From positions 1 to 64,000 of the forward strand of contig NZ_JAVFWN010000004.1 of NCBI RefSeq assembly GCF_030929495.1: DNA of 64,000 nt, in the 5' to 3' direction. Positions 41,911 through 51,552 of this stretch are shown one piece after another. A program made the translations under genes and the position numbers. Source of the stretch: Nocardioides sp. LHD-245 (GTDB lineage: Bacteria; Actinomycetota; Actinomycetes; Propionibacteriales; Nocardioidaceae). Positions within the stretch are counted from its first letter, which is position 1; each line of letters opens with the position of its first letter. The notes below the pieces were generated by a model. It did not search any database. It was not told where the DNA came from and saw nothing but the letters and a program-made list of their open reading frames with translations.

Positions 41911-42711
41911 GTGATCATCGACGCCCACGCCCACGTCTGGCCCGACCGGATCGCCGAGATCGCCCTGTCGGCCAACCGCCTGCCTGATCTGCGCGCCCGG
42001 GGCGACGGCACGGTCGGCGGACTGACCGCCGACATGGCCGCCAGCGGAGTGGAGATCAGCTGCTGCCTGGGCATCGCCAACGAGGCCCGGCACGTCGACT
42101 CCGTGAACCGGTTCGTCGCCGGCCTGACGTCCGACGCCCGCTTCGGCTTCGGGACCGTCCACGTCGGCCTGTCGGTCGAGGAGAACCTCGCCAGCCTGAG
42201 GCGCCACGGCATCCGCGCCGTGAAGATCCACCCGCTGTTCCAGGGGTTCGCCCTCGACGACCGACGGCTCTGGGAGATCTTCGAGGCGATGGGGGAGGAG
42301 TTCGCCGTCATCACCCACGTCGGCGAGGGCGGCTCGCCCGAGGCCAACCGGCTGTCCAGCCCCGCGATGATCCGCGACATCGCGGCCCGGTTCCCCGGAC
42401 TACGGCTGATGGCCTGCCACTTCGGCGGCTACAAGATCCTCGACCACGCCGAGGAGATGCTCGCCGGCGCCGACGTCGTGCTCGAGACCAGCTGGCCGCC
42501 CAGCCTCGCCACGCTGCGTCCCGAGCGGGTCCGCGACCTGATCCGCAAGCACGGCGCCGAGCGCATCGTCTTCGGCTCCGACTGGCCGATGACCAGTCCG
42601 GCGGAGGAGATCCGCGCGATCGGCGGGCTCGGGCTGAGCGACGACGAGACGAAGAAGGTCCTCGGCGGCACGCTCGCCCGGGTGCTGGGGCTCGACTCGC
42701 CCTGGGCCTAG
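41911..42711 (+). CDS. Amidohydrolase-2 family metal-dependent hydrolase
   Basis: A 266-residue TIM-barrel protein related to ACMSD and 4-oxalomesaconate hydratase-type enzymes. N-terminal 'DAHAHVWP' gives the first metal ligands, 'THVGEG' and 'ACHFGG' the central histidines, and 'FGSDWPM' the conserved Asp. Such enzymes perform decarboxylation, hydration or hydrolysis in ring catabolism. GTG 41911 follows the SDR by 46 bases with a GAAAGG SD. It ends the plus-strand operon, convergent with the GntR gene. Confidence 0.83.
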   Translation: MIIDAHAHVWPDRIAEIALSANRLPDLRARGDGTVGGLTADMAASGVEISCCLGIANEARHVDSVNRFVAGLTSDARFGFGTVHVGLSVEENLASLRRHGIRAVKIHPLFQGFALDDRRLWEIFEAMGEEFAVITHVGEGGSPEANRLSSPAMIRDIAARFPGLRLMACHFGGYKILDHAEEMLAGADVVLETSWPPSLATLRPERVRDLIRKHGAERIVFGSDWPMTSPAEEIRAIGGLGLSDDETKKVLGGTLARVLGLDSPWA

Positions 42712-42728
42712 GGCGAGGACGCGGTCGC

Positions 42729-43469
42729 TCAGGCGCCGTTGCCCCACACGATGGGGGCGGCGAGCACGTCGGGGAACTTCCGCTCGGCGTACTTCAGGTA
42801 CTGCTGGACGTGGTCGGCCATCGCCTCCGCGGACCGGGCCGGATCCCGCTCGGCGATGGCCTCGTAGATGCTCAGGTGGGCCTTGTGGACCGCTGCCCGG
42901 CGTACCTCGGGGTAGTCGATGCCGATCGCGGAGCCGTCGAGGATGCCCAGCAGCGCGTCGACCAGGTAGCCGAACATCGCGTTGCCCGAGCCATGGGCGA
43001 TGACGTCGTGGAAGCGCTTGTTCTCCTCCAGGAACACCGACTGGTCGTCGAGATGGGCGTGCATCGTGTCCACACTGAGCTTCAGGCCGGCGAGCTGCTC
43101 CTCCGACATCCGCTCGGCCGCGAGCTGGGCCATCATCGGCTCGAGGCCGCCCCGCGCCTCGGCGATGGTGCGGAACGGCGCGTTGGCGAACTGCAGCAGC
43201 AGGGTCAGCGAGGTGGCCAGGCTGGTGGAGTCCGGGTGTTGCACGACAGGACCGCCGCCGGGTCCCGGCTTGAGCGAGATGACTCCCTGGAGCTCGAGGA
43301 AGCGCAGGGACTCCCGCAGCGTCCCGCGCCCGACCTCGTACTCCTCGAGCATGATCCGCTCGGGCGGCAGGCGGTCGCCGACGGTGTTGCCCCGCCGGTT
43401 GATGTCACCGACGATGCGCTGCGCGAGCAGCATCGCCGTCTTCTGGGGACGCATCGGAGCCGTGGTCAT
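42729..43469 (-). CDS. GntR-family regulator, FadR/FCD subgroup
   Basis: A 246-residue regulator. The N-terminal winged helix-turn-helix (about 10-80, 'VGRGTLRESLRFLELQG') is followed by an FCD ligand-binding helical domain whose histidines ('RFHDVIAH', 'HLSIYEAI', 'DHVQQYL') probably bind metal and an acid or acyl-CoA effector. Its closest relative here is the regulator at 49019-49780. It is last in the minus-strand operon with hydrolase, CoA-transferase and monooxygenase, and its ATG overlaps the hydrolase stop. It probably senses a pathway acid. Confidence 0.88.
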   Translation of the reverse strand: MTTAPMRPQKTAMLLAQRIVGDINRRGNTVGDRLPPERIMLEEYEVGRGTLRESLRFLELQGVISLKPGPGGGPVVQHPDSTSLATSLTLLLQFANAPFRTIAEARGGLEPMMAQLAAERMSEEQLAGLKLSVDTMHAHLDDQSVFLEENKRFHDVIAHGSGNAMFGYLVDALLGILDGSAIGIDYPEVRRAAVHKAHLSIYEAIAERDPARSAEAMADHVQQYLKYAERKFPDVLAAPIVWGNGA

Positions 43470-44458
43470 GGGTTCACCTCTGTGGTCGCCGTGGCCGGCG
43501 TGCCGGAGCTCGGCGGGTAGGGCTGAATCATAGTCAGGGATTGGGAGCCTCGTCGCGGAACCGCTGCCGCGACGGCGAGCCGCCGCACGGCCGCGACGAT
43601 CTCGGAGCGCGCCGTCCGCGCGCCCGCCGACGCGGCGGTGAACCGCAGGAAGCCGTGGCACAGGTCGGCGTGCCGGTCCACCGTCACCTCGACGCCGGCG
43701 CCGTCGAGCGCGGCGGCGAAGGCGGCACCCTCGTCGTGGAGCGGGTCGTGACCGGCGAGGACGAGATGGGTCGGCGGCAGGTCGCCGACGTGCTCGGCGC
43801 GGAGCGGCGCGAGGTCAGGTGTCGGCTCCGGCCGCGCGTGCCCGGAGACGTAGTGGGTGAAGAACCAGCGCATGTCGGCCGCGCCGATGGGGAACGCGGT
43901 GGCCCGCGTGCGGTACGACGGCGTGCTGTCGGGCAGGTCGAGGACGGGGTAGACGAGGAGGAGGAAGGAGGGGGCGCTCGTCGCGCGCAGGGCGAGCGCC
44001 GCGGCCAGGTTGCCGCCCGCGCTGTCCCCGCCCAGGCCGAGCGGGCCGTCGTACGCCGCCGACGCCCACGTCCATGCGGCGGCGAGGTCGTCCAGGGCGG
44101 CAGGGAACGGGTGCTCGGGCGCGAGGCGGTAGTCCACGCTCACCACCCGCACGCCCGCGTCGCGGGCCACGAAGCGGCACAGCTCGTCGGCGTAGTCGAG
44201 GTCGCCGGTCACCCAGCCGCCGCCGTGCGCGTAGACGAGGGTCCCGGACGGCGTGCCGGGCGGCTCGTAGACGCGGACCGGGACCGGGCGACCGTCGCCC
44301 GGGGGCAGGTCGGTCACCGGACCTGCCGGTCCGTCGACACACAGCCGGTTGCCCGCGACGACACGCTGGCGGGCCTCGGCGGGGGTGAGGTCGACCATGG
44401 GCACGTTGCCCGCCGCGGCGTCCCGGAGCGCCGCGAGGCCCGGCTCCAGGTCAGCCAC
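43466..44458 (-). CDS. Alpha/beta hydrolase, HSL family esterase/lactonase
   Basis: A 330-residue hormone-sensitive-lipase-type hydrolase with 'HGGGW' (78-82) for the oxyanion hole, nucleophile Ser146 in 'GDSAGG', and later Asp ('GHDPLHDEG') and His ('LCHGF') completing the triad. It has no signal peptide. Its operon includes a Baeyer-Villiger monooxygenase, so it is well placed to hydrolyse the ester or lactone that enzyme would make. The C-terminal approximately 25 residues look unstructured and run into the GntR start. Confidence 0.88.
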   Translation of the reverse strand: MADLEPGLAALRDAAAGNVPMVDLTPAEARQRVVAGNRLCVDGPAGPVTDLPPGDGRPVPVRVYEPPGTPSGTLVYAHGGGWVTGDLDYADELCRFVARDAGVRVVSVDYRLAPEHPFPAALDDLAAAWTWASAAYDGPLGLGGDSAGGNLAAALALRATSAPSFLLLVYPVLDLPDSTPSYRTRATAFPIGAADMRWFFTHYVSGHARPEPTPDLAPLRAEHVGDLPPTHLVLAGHDPLHDEGAAFAAALDGAGVEVTVDRHADLCHGFLRFTAASAGARTARSEIVAAVRRLAVAAAVPRRGSQSLTMIQPYPPSSGTPATATTEVNP

Positions 44459-45653
44459 CGACCACCCCGGCGACGCGGAGCTCCGCCAGCTCGTCGGCCG
44501 ACAGGCCGAGATCGGTCAGCACCTGGGTGGTGTGCTCGCCGACGGCCGGGACGCCGTCGTAGGACGGCCCGTCGTAGGAGCGCAGGTGGAGGATCGGGCC
44601 GGGGACCAGCGCGTCCGGACCGAGGGGGCTGCCGGTGAGAGCGGTGAGGGTGCGCTGGGCGAAGTGCGGATCGGCGACGATGTCGCTGGAGTCGTTGACG
44701 GCGGCGGCCACCACCTCGTACTTGTCGAGGATGGCGAGCACCTCGTCGCGGGGGCGCTGCCCGACCCACTCGACGACGATCTGCTGCAGCGACTCGTTGT
44801 TGGCCATCCGGGCGACGTTGGTGGCGTAGCGCTCGTCCGTCTGCAGGTCGATGCGGTCCATGGCCTCGAACAGCCGCATCGCGATCGCCTGGTTCGAGCC
44901 GGCGATCGAGAGCCAGCCGCCGTCGCCGGCCTGGTAGATCCCGCGCGGTGACGCGGCGCCGGACGCGTTCCCGTGGCGCTGCATGATCTCGCCCGACGCC
45001 GTGTAGTTGAGGACGGCGTCGCCGAGGATGAACATCAGTGGCTCGTAGAGCGCGACGTCGACCTCGCTGCCCTCGCCGGTGCGGCCCCGGTCGAAGAGCG
45101 CCATCGCGGTCCCGTAGGCCGCGGAGATGCCGGCGATGGAGTCGGCGAAGCCGAACGGGGGCGCGGTCGGCGGCGTGTGCGGCCAGCCGTTGAGGAAGGC
45201 GTAGCCGCTCGCGGTCTCCGCGACCGTGCCGAAGCCCGGGCGCTCGCGGTACGGCCCGGTCTGGCCGAACCCGCTGACCCGGGTCATGACGAGGCCCGGG
45301 TTGACGGCGCGCAAGGCGTCGTACGACAGGCCCCATGCCTCCATCCGGCCCGGCCGGAAGTTCTCGATCAGCACGTCCGCCTCGGCCACAAGGCGCTGGA
45401 GCAGGTCGCGACCCTCCGGGCGGCGCATGTCGATCCCGACCGATCGCTTGCCGCTGTTGAGACGCGCGAAGCCGATCGCGGTGCCGTCGTGGGCCGGTTG
45501 CCACTGGCGGGCGAAGTCGCCGTGCGTCGGGTCCTCGATCTTGATCACCTCGGCACCGAAGTCGCGCAGCATCCGGCCGGCGGTCGGGGCGGCGTACATG
45601 GAGCCGGCCTCGATCACCCGTACTCCGTGGAGGGGCCCGTGGGTCGTCGTCAT
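44451..45653 (-). CDS. Family III CoA-transferase (CaiB/BaiF)
   Basis: A 400-residue enzyme with the canonical N-terminus 'VRVIEAGSMYAAPTAGRML', 'DVLIENFRPGRMEAWGLSY' and the catalytic Asp in 'FGFADSIAG'. It transfers CoA to a carboxylate, plausibly the hydroxy acid released by the adjacent hydrolase. It overlaps the hydrolase gene by 8 bases and follows the monooxygenase gene by 16. It is a single gene here, unlike the pair at 16796-19239. Confidence 0.9.
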   Translation of the reverse strand: MTTTHGPLHGVRVIEAGSMYAAPTAGRMLRDFGAEVIKIEDPTHGDFARQWQPAHDGTAIGFARLNSGKRSVGIDMRRPEGRDLLQRLVAEADVLIENFRPGRMEAWGLSYDALRAVNPGLVMTRVSGFGQTGPYRERPGFGTVAETASGYAFLNGWPHTPPTAPPFGFADSIAGISAAYGTAMALFDRGRTGEGSEVDVALYEPLMFILGDAVLNYTASGEIMQRHGNASGAASPRGIYQAGDGGWLSIAGSNQAIAMRLFEAMDRIDLQTDERYATNVARMANNESLQQIVVEWVGQRPRDEVLAILDKYEVVAAAVNDSSDIVADPHFAQRTLTALTGSPLGPDALVPGPILHLRSYDGPSYDGVPAVGEHTTQVLTDLGLSADELAELRVAGVVGG

Positions 45654-45669
45654 CGTCGTCGTCCTTCGG

Positions 45670-47295
<1,626 letters not shown>

Positions 47296-47296
47296 T

Positions 47297-47320
47297 CAAT
47301 GCTCATGAATATTAGCATTG
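47297..47320. promoter_or_regulatory. Inverted repeat upstream of the Baeyer-Villiger operon
   Basis: CAATGCT (47297-47303) and AGCATTG (47314-47320) are perfect 7-bp arms around CATGAATATT, immediately upstream of the monooxygenase SD. The size and AT-rich centre fit a dimeric repressor site, perhaps for the GntR protein of the same operon. Confidence 0.5.
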
Positions 47321-47361
47321 CGGTGAGTGGTGTCACAAGGTGCGGGCCGGCGCCCCTGATC

Positions 47362-47405
47362 TGTGACGGAGGTTACCTCGGATCTAGAATTATGGTAGTA
47401 ACCAT
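47362..47405 (+). promoter_or_regulatory. Promoter and candidate operator of the tannase-family gene
   Basis: TGTGAC (47362-47367) and TAGAAT (47385-47390), spaced 17, form a good actinobacterial -35/-10. ATGGTAGTAACCAT (47392-47405), 5-bp arms around AGTA, covers the likely start site and resembles a GntR-type operator. Confidence 0.55.
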
Positions 47406-47409
47406 CCCT

Positions 47410-49005
47410 ATGAATAGAACCGCGCGGCTCGCCCTCGGGCCGATCGCTCTCGTCCTGGCGGCCACCGGTCTCGCGGCCGTGCCGCTGCTGGCCGGCGCCG
47501 AGCCCCCGGCCGAGCCCCCGGCCGAGCCCCCGGCCGCGGAGTCCTGCGCGGCCGCCCGGCTCTCCGGCCTCGAGGTGGTCGGTGCGGAGGTCACCGGAGT
47601 CGACGCCGTCGCCAACAGCAGTGGTGCGACGCGGCTGACGCCACCCCTGGACTCGGCAGCTCCGGACCTGCCCTTCTGCGAGGTGCAGCTCACCCTCACC
47701 CATGGCGTCGAGGGCGGGTTCGGCCCCGACCAGGCCCACGTGTGGCTCTGGCTGCCCGACGCCTGGAACGGCCGCCTCCAGGCCGTCGGCGGCGGTGGGA
47801 CCCGCGCCACGAACGGCCCGGGTGCCATGGCGCCCGCGCTGGCGGACGGCTACGCCGTCGTCGCGAGCGACTCCGGCGTGCCCGACGCGCGTCAGCCGAA
47901 CATCTTCCTGACACCCGAGGAGGACTTCGACTGGCAGCTCTTCGAGAACTGGACCTATCGCGGGGTCCGCGACGCGACCGTACTGGCGCAGGCGGCCGTC
48001 GCGAGGTACTACGGCGAGCCGGCGGCGTACTCCTACTGGAACGGCTGCTCGAACGGCGGACGGCAGGGCATGGCCATGGCCCAGCGCTTCCCCGACCTCT
48101 TCGACGGTGTGCTGGCCGCCGCGCCGGCGCTCTACGGCGCGGACCGGCTCAACATGACGATGTCCTGGCCCGCCGTCGTGCAGAACGAGCGGCTGGGCGG
48201 GCTCCTCCCGGCCTGCAAGCTCGCCGCGATGCGGGACGCCGTGCTCGCCGCGTGCGACGGCGGCGACGGACTCGGCGACGGTCTGATCAGCCGGCCCGAG
48301 CGGTGCGACTACCGTGCCGCGCTCGACTCCGTGGTCGGCGCCAAGCTCCCGTGCGGGAAGGTGAAGAAGGCCGACGTGGCCGCCGCGGTGGAGATCTTCC
48401 GGGGGCCGCACGAGCCGGACGGGCGAGCCGTCTGGTATGGCCACACGCCCGGCGTCGACCTGACCGGCGGAGTCGTGCGCGTCCCGCCGAGCTTCGCCCT
48501 GCAGAACTTCGCGTTCGCGGACCTCTCCTACGACTGGCGCCAGGTCTCGACGCGGGACCTGGTGACGACCGTTCGGGCGCGCCTGCAGGGACGTCTGGAG
48601 CTGCTCGCCACCGCCGACCCCGCGCTCGACACCTTCGCCGAGACGGGCGGCAAGGTGCTGATGTGGCACGGCCTGGCCGACGGACTGTTCCCCGCCGATC
48701 AGTCGATCCACTACTACGAGGAGGTGCGCACGCTGTCCGGTGCCGCCACGGACGAATTCCTCCGGCTCTTCCTCGCCCCGGGGGTCGACCACTGCCGTGG
48801 CGGTGCGGGTCCGCAGCCCGTGGACCCGTTCGAGGCGCTGGTGCGCTGGGTCGAGGACGGCGAGGCGCCCGAGACACTGCCGGCCAGCGGGCCGGCACCG
48901 GACGGAGGGACCCGGGACCGCGGCCTGTGCCCCTACCCGCAGGTGCAGGTCTACCGCGGGGGCGACCCGGACAGCGCGTCGTCCTTCGCCTGCGCGAGCG
49001 CGTGA
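47410..49005 (+). CDS. Secreted tannase/feruloyl esterase-family protein
   Basis: A 531-residue alpha/beta hydrolase. A signal peptide (about 1-30) precedes a short Pro/Glu repeat. The nucleophile is Ser214 in 'GCSNGGRQGM', with Asp424 ('GLADG') and His461 ('VDHCRGG'). Cys213 and Cys462 flank Ser and His as in the family's CS-D-HC motif, whose disulfide is conserved. Such enzymes cleave esters of aromatic or hydroxy acids outside the cell. ATG 47410 is chosen because it begins the signal peptide and lies about 14 bases after the predicted transcription start. Confidence 0.88.
   Translation: MNRTARLALGPIALVLAATGLAAVPLLAGAEPPAEPPAEPPAAESCAAARLSGLEVVGAEVTGVDAVANSSGATRLTPPLDSAAPDLPFCEVQLTLTHGVEGGFGPDQAHVWLWLPDAWNGRLQAVGGGGTRATNGPGAMAPALADGYAVVASDSGVPDARQPNIFLTPEEDFDWQLFENWTYRGVRDATVLAQAAVARYYGEPAAYSYWNGCSNGGRQGMAMAQRFPDLFDGVLAAAPALYGADRLNMTMSWPAVVQNERLGGLLPACKLAAMRDAVLAACDGGDGLGDGLISRPERCDYRAALDSVVGAKLPCGKVKKADVAAAVEIFRGPHEPDGRAVWYGHTPGVDLTGGVVRVPPSFALQNFAFADLSYDWRQVSTRDLVTTVRARLQGRLELLATADPALDTFAETGGKVLMWHGLADGLFPADQSIHYYEEVRTLSGAATDEFLRLFLAPGVDHCRGGAGPQPVDPFEALVRWVEDGEAPETLPASGPAPDGGTRDRGLCPYPQVQVYRGGDPDSASSFACASA
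47497..47532 (+). repeat. Three perfect 12-bp tandem repeats inside the tannase-family gene
   Basis: GCCGAGCCCCCG occurs three times in a row and encodes Ala-Glu-Pro-Pro units just after the signal peptide, a linker that could change length by slippage without shifting frame. Confidence 0.8.
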
Positions 49006-49018
49006 GCGCCGGGCCGGC

Positions 49019-49780
49019 TCAGCCGCGGCTGTGCCAGATCACGATCTCGTCGAGCAGCGCGGGGTGCTGCTTGGCGACGTACTTCACGTAGTCGCTCATG
49101 TGCTCGGTCATGAGGCTCTCGGCACGGGCTCCGTCACCCGCCAGGATCGCCTCCGCGATGTCGACGTGGGCGGTGTGGACGTCGTGCTGCTTGTTCTTCG
49201 GGAAGAGGACCGACCGGACCCGGTCGCGGAAGATCTCGGCCAGGGACTGGCACACCAGGCTGACCAGGGTGTTCTCGCCCAGGGAGATCACCGAGGCATG
49301 GAAGTCCCCGGTGATGTGGAGGTACGTCTCGTTGTCCGGCGCGTCCGGGCCGGACCCGGCGAGTGCGACGAGCTCCCGGGCCGTGTCGGACCCCTTCTGC
49401 CGCTCCGCGGCGAGGCGCGCCGCCATCGGCTCCAGGATCAGCCGGGCCTCGTTGACCTCGCGGTAGGTCACCTCGGCGAACTGGAAGAAGAGCGAGGCGA
49501 CGCGTCCGAAGTCCTCGGCGTGCACGCTCTGCACGACCGGCCCGCCGCCGGGGCCCGGCTTGAGGGCGATCAGCCCGCAGGTCTCCAGCACGCGCAGTGC
49601 CTCGCGAAGCGTGCCCCGGCCGACGCTGTACTCGGCCAGCATGTCGGCCTCCTTGGGCAGCTGGTCGCCCGTCCCGAGGCCGCGTCGCCTGATGTCGCGC
49701 AGGACCGACTGCGCCACGTTGTTGGCGAGCTTGTCCTTGCGAGCGGTGCGTCGGGGCGCGGCTCCGGGCGTCGTGCTCAT
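49019..49780 (-). CDS. GntR-family regulator, FadR/FCD subgroup
   Basis: A 253-residue paralogue of the regulator at 42729-43469, sharing the stretch 'LKPGPGGGPVVQ' after the winged helix ('VGRGTLREALRVLETCG'). An FCD domain follows with His residues in 'ITGDFHASVI', 'HTAHVDI' and 'EHMSDYV'. ATG 49780 has an AGGACC-type weak SD. A 7-bp-arm palindrome 20 bases upstream suggests autoregulation. It lies 109 bases behind the CoA ligase gene on the same strand. Confidence 0.88.
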   Translation of the reverse strand: MSTTPGAAPRRTARKDKLANNVAQSVLRDIRRRGLGTGDQLPKEADMLAEYSVGRGTLREALRVLETCGLIALKPGPGGGPVVQSVHAEDFGRVASLFFQFAEVTYREVNEARLILEPMAARLAAERQKGSDTARELVALAGSGPDAPDNETYLHITGDFHASVISLGENTLVSLVCQSLAEIFRDRVRSVLFPKNKQHDVHTAHVDIAEAILAGDGARAESLMTEHMSDYVKYVAKQHPALLDEIVIWHSRG

Positions 49781-49800
49781 TGCAGGTCCTCCATGCGCAT

Positions 49801-49818
49801 CATGATGACGACATCATG
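49801..49818. promoter_or_regulatory. Palindromic operator in front of the GntR gene
   Basis: CATGATG (49801-49807) and CATCATG (49812-49818) are perfect arms around ACGA. The preceding ATGCGCATCAT (49793-49803) is also found at 11764-11774 before the TRAP operon. The remainder of 49781-49889 holds nothing else clear. Confidence 0.55.
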
Positions 49819-49889
49819 GCCGCTCCCCAGCCGGTTCCGACGGAGGCATGCCCGAAGGGGGTGTGCCGGCGGCGCCTGGCGCGCCGGGC

Positions 49890-51494
49890 TCAGCCGTCGT
49901 CGCCCGCCCCCAGGTCGGCGTGCGCGTCCCGGAGCTGACGCTTGAGGATCTTGCCGCTGGGGTTCTTGGGGAGCGCGTCGGCGAGGACGACGTACTTCGG
50001 CGCCTTGTAGCCGGCCAGCCTCCCGCGGGCGTGGGCGAGCACGTCCTCGGCGGCGAGGTCGGCGCCGGCGCGGGGCACGACCACGGCGGCGACCGCCTCG
50101 ACCCAGCGCGGGTGGCTGACGCCGAAGACGGCGACCTCGGCGACGTCGGGGTGGGTGTAGATGGCCTCCTCGACCTCGCGGCTGGCGACGTTCTCGCCAC
50201 CGGTCTTGATCATGTCCTTCTTGCGGTCCACGACGTAGAGGTGCCCGGTGTCGTCGAGGTAGCCGAGATCGCCGGAGTGGAACCAGCCGCCGCGGAACGC
50301 CTCGGCCGTCTTCTCCGGGTCCCGGTAGTAGCCGAGCGTCGCGTGGGGGCTGCGGTGCACGATCTCGCCGACCGTGCCGGCGGGGACGGGCCGGTCCTCG
50401 TCGTCGACGATCCGGGTCTCGACGTTGAGGGCGGGGCGCCCGGCCGAGCCGGCGTACGGAAGCTGCTCGTCCGGGCCGAGGATGGTGGCGAGCGGGGCCA
50501 TCTCGGTCTGGCCGTAGAAGTTCCACAGCGCGACGTCGGGCAGTCGCCGTTGGAGCTCGCGCAGCACCTCGACCGGCATGGGGGAGGCGCCGTAGTAGCC
50601 CTTGCGCAGGCTGGACAGGTCGGTCGTGTCGAAGTCCGGGTGCCGCAGCAGCCCGATCCACACCGTCGGCGGCGCGAAGAACTTCGTGACGCGGTGCTCG
50701 GCGATGGCGCGCAGGACCGTCGCCGGGTCGGGGCCGGGCAGGATGATGCTGGTCGCGCCCAGGTAGACGTCGGTGCCGAGGAAGCAGTCGAGCTGTGCGC
50801 AGTGGTAGAGCGGCAGGGTGTGCAGCTCGACGTCGTCGGCGCTCATCGATCCGTCCAGCGCGCAGGAGACGTACTGCCACAGCAGCGAGCGACTGCTCAG
50901 CAGCGCACCCTTGGGCCGCGACTCCGTGCCGGAGGTGAACATCATCCGGACCGGATCATCGTCGGCCATCGGTACGACGACCGGTGCGCCGCCGTCGTGC
51001 TCCAGCCAGCCGGTGAGGTCCTCCCAACTGTCCGGCGCGGTGCTGAGGGCGGTGCCGGATCCGGCGGGCCGGATCACCCGGCGGACCCGCACCTGTGGGT
51101 CGGCGGCCGCGGCGAGGGCGGCTTCCGCGGTCGGCACCAGTGCGTCCTCGACGACGAAGCCGGTCGCGCCGCTGTGGTCGAGGATGAACGCGATCTCGTC
51201 GGCGCCGAGCATGAAGTTGATCGGCACCAGCACCACGCCGGCGCGGGCGGCGGCGAAGTCGAGTACCGCGAACTGCCAGCAGTTGTGCGCCAGGAGGGCC
51301 AGACGCTCGCCCTTGCCGAGCCCCGCCGCGGCGATCGCCGCCGCGGTCCGCTCGACGTACCCCTCGAGCTCAGCGAAGGTCAGCCGCCTGTCGCCGTCGA
51401 CGAGCGCGAGCTTGTCGGGGACACGCTGGGCGGTGCGCCGGGGGAGGTCGCCGAGGGTGTGCTGACGGGCCGAGGAGACGTCGCTGTCGCTCAT
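49890..51494 (-). CDS. AMP-forming acyl-CoA ligase
   Basis: A 534-residue ANL-superfamily ligase. The P-loop is the variant 'FTSGTESRPKG'. 'NFYGQTEMAPL' (A5), 'FHSGDLGYLDD' (A7), 'DRKKDMIKTGGENVASREVE' and the catalytic Lys in 'NPSGKILKRQ' are all present, so it should be active. ATG 51494 is chosen over an upstream in-frame ATG at 51521 that would overlap the operator. Divergent from the crotonase at 51553, sharing the TetR-type box. Confidence 0.9.
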   Translation of the reverse strand: MSDSDVSSARQHTLGDLPRRTAQRVPDKLALVDGDRRLTFAELEGYVERTAAAIAAAGLGKGERLALLAHNCWQFAVLDFAAARAGVVLVPINFMLGADEIAFILDHSGATGFVVEDALVPTAEAALAAAADPQVRVRRVIRPAGSGTALSTAPDSWEDLTGWLEHDGGAPVVVPMADDDPVRMMFTSGTESRPKGALLSSRSLLWQYVSCALDGSMSADDVELHTLPLYHCAQLDCFLGTDVYLGATSIILPGPDPATVLRAIAEHRVTKFFAPPTVWIGLLRHPDFDTTDLSSLRKGYYGASPMPVEVLRELQRRLPDVALWNFYGQTEMAPLATILGPDEQLPYAGSAGRPALNVETRIVDDEDRPVPAGTVGEIVHRSPHATLGYYRDPEKTAEAFRGGWFHSGDLGYLDDTGHLYVVDRKKDMIKTGGENVASREVEEAIYTHPDVAEVAVFGVSHPRWVEAVAAVVVPRAGADLAAEDVLAHARGRLAGYKAPKYVVLADALPKNPSGKILKRQLRDAHADLGAGDDG

Positions 51495-51522
51495 GCTCGG
51501 CAGGCTATATCCTCGGGCCATC

Positions 51523-51540
51523 TAAACGAACGTTCGATTG
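51523..51540. promoter_or_regulatory. TetR-type operator, site 1
   Basis: TAAACGAACGTTCGATTG, with the perfect 10-bp palindrome CGAACGTTCG (51527-51536), lies between the divergent ligase and crotonase starts. Related boxes are at 53259-53280 and 58223-58243, all fitting CGAWCGNNCGTTTAR on one strand. Confidence 0.6.
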
Positions 51541-51552
51541 ACGGGAGTTGTC

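Noticed and set aside
49866..49889. GC-rich partial hairpin after the CoA ligase gene
   Set aside because: Pairing needs bulges and is no better than expected in this composition, so it is not called a terminator.
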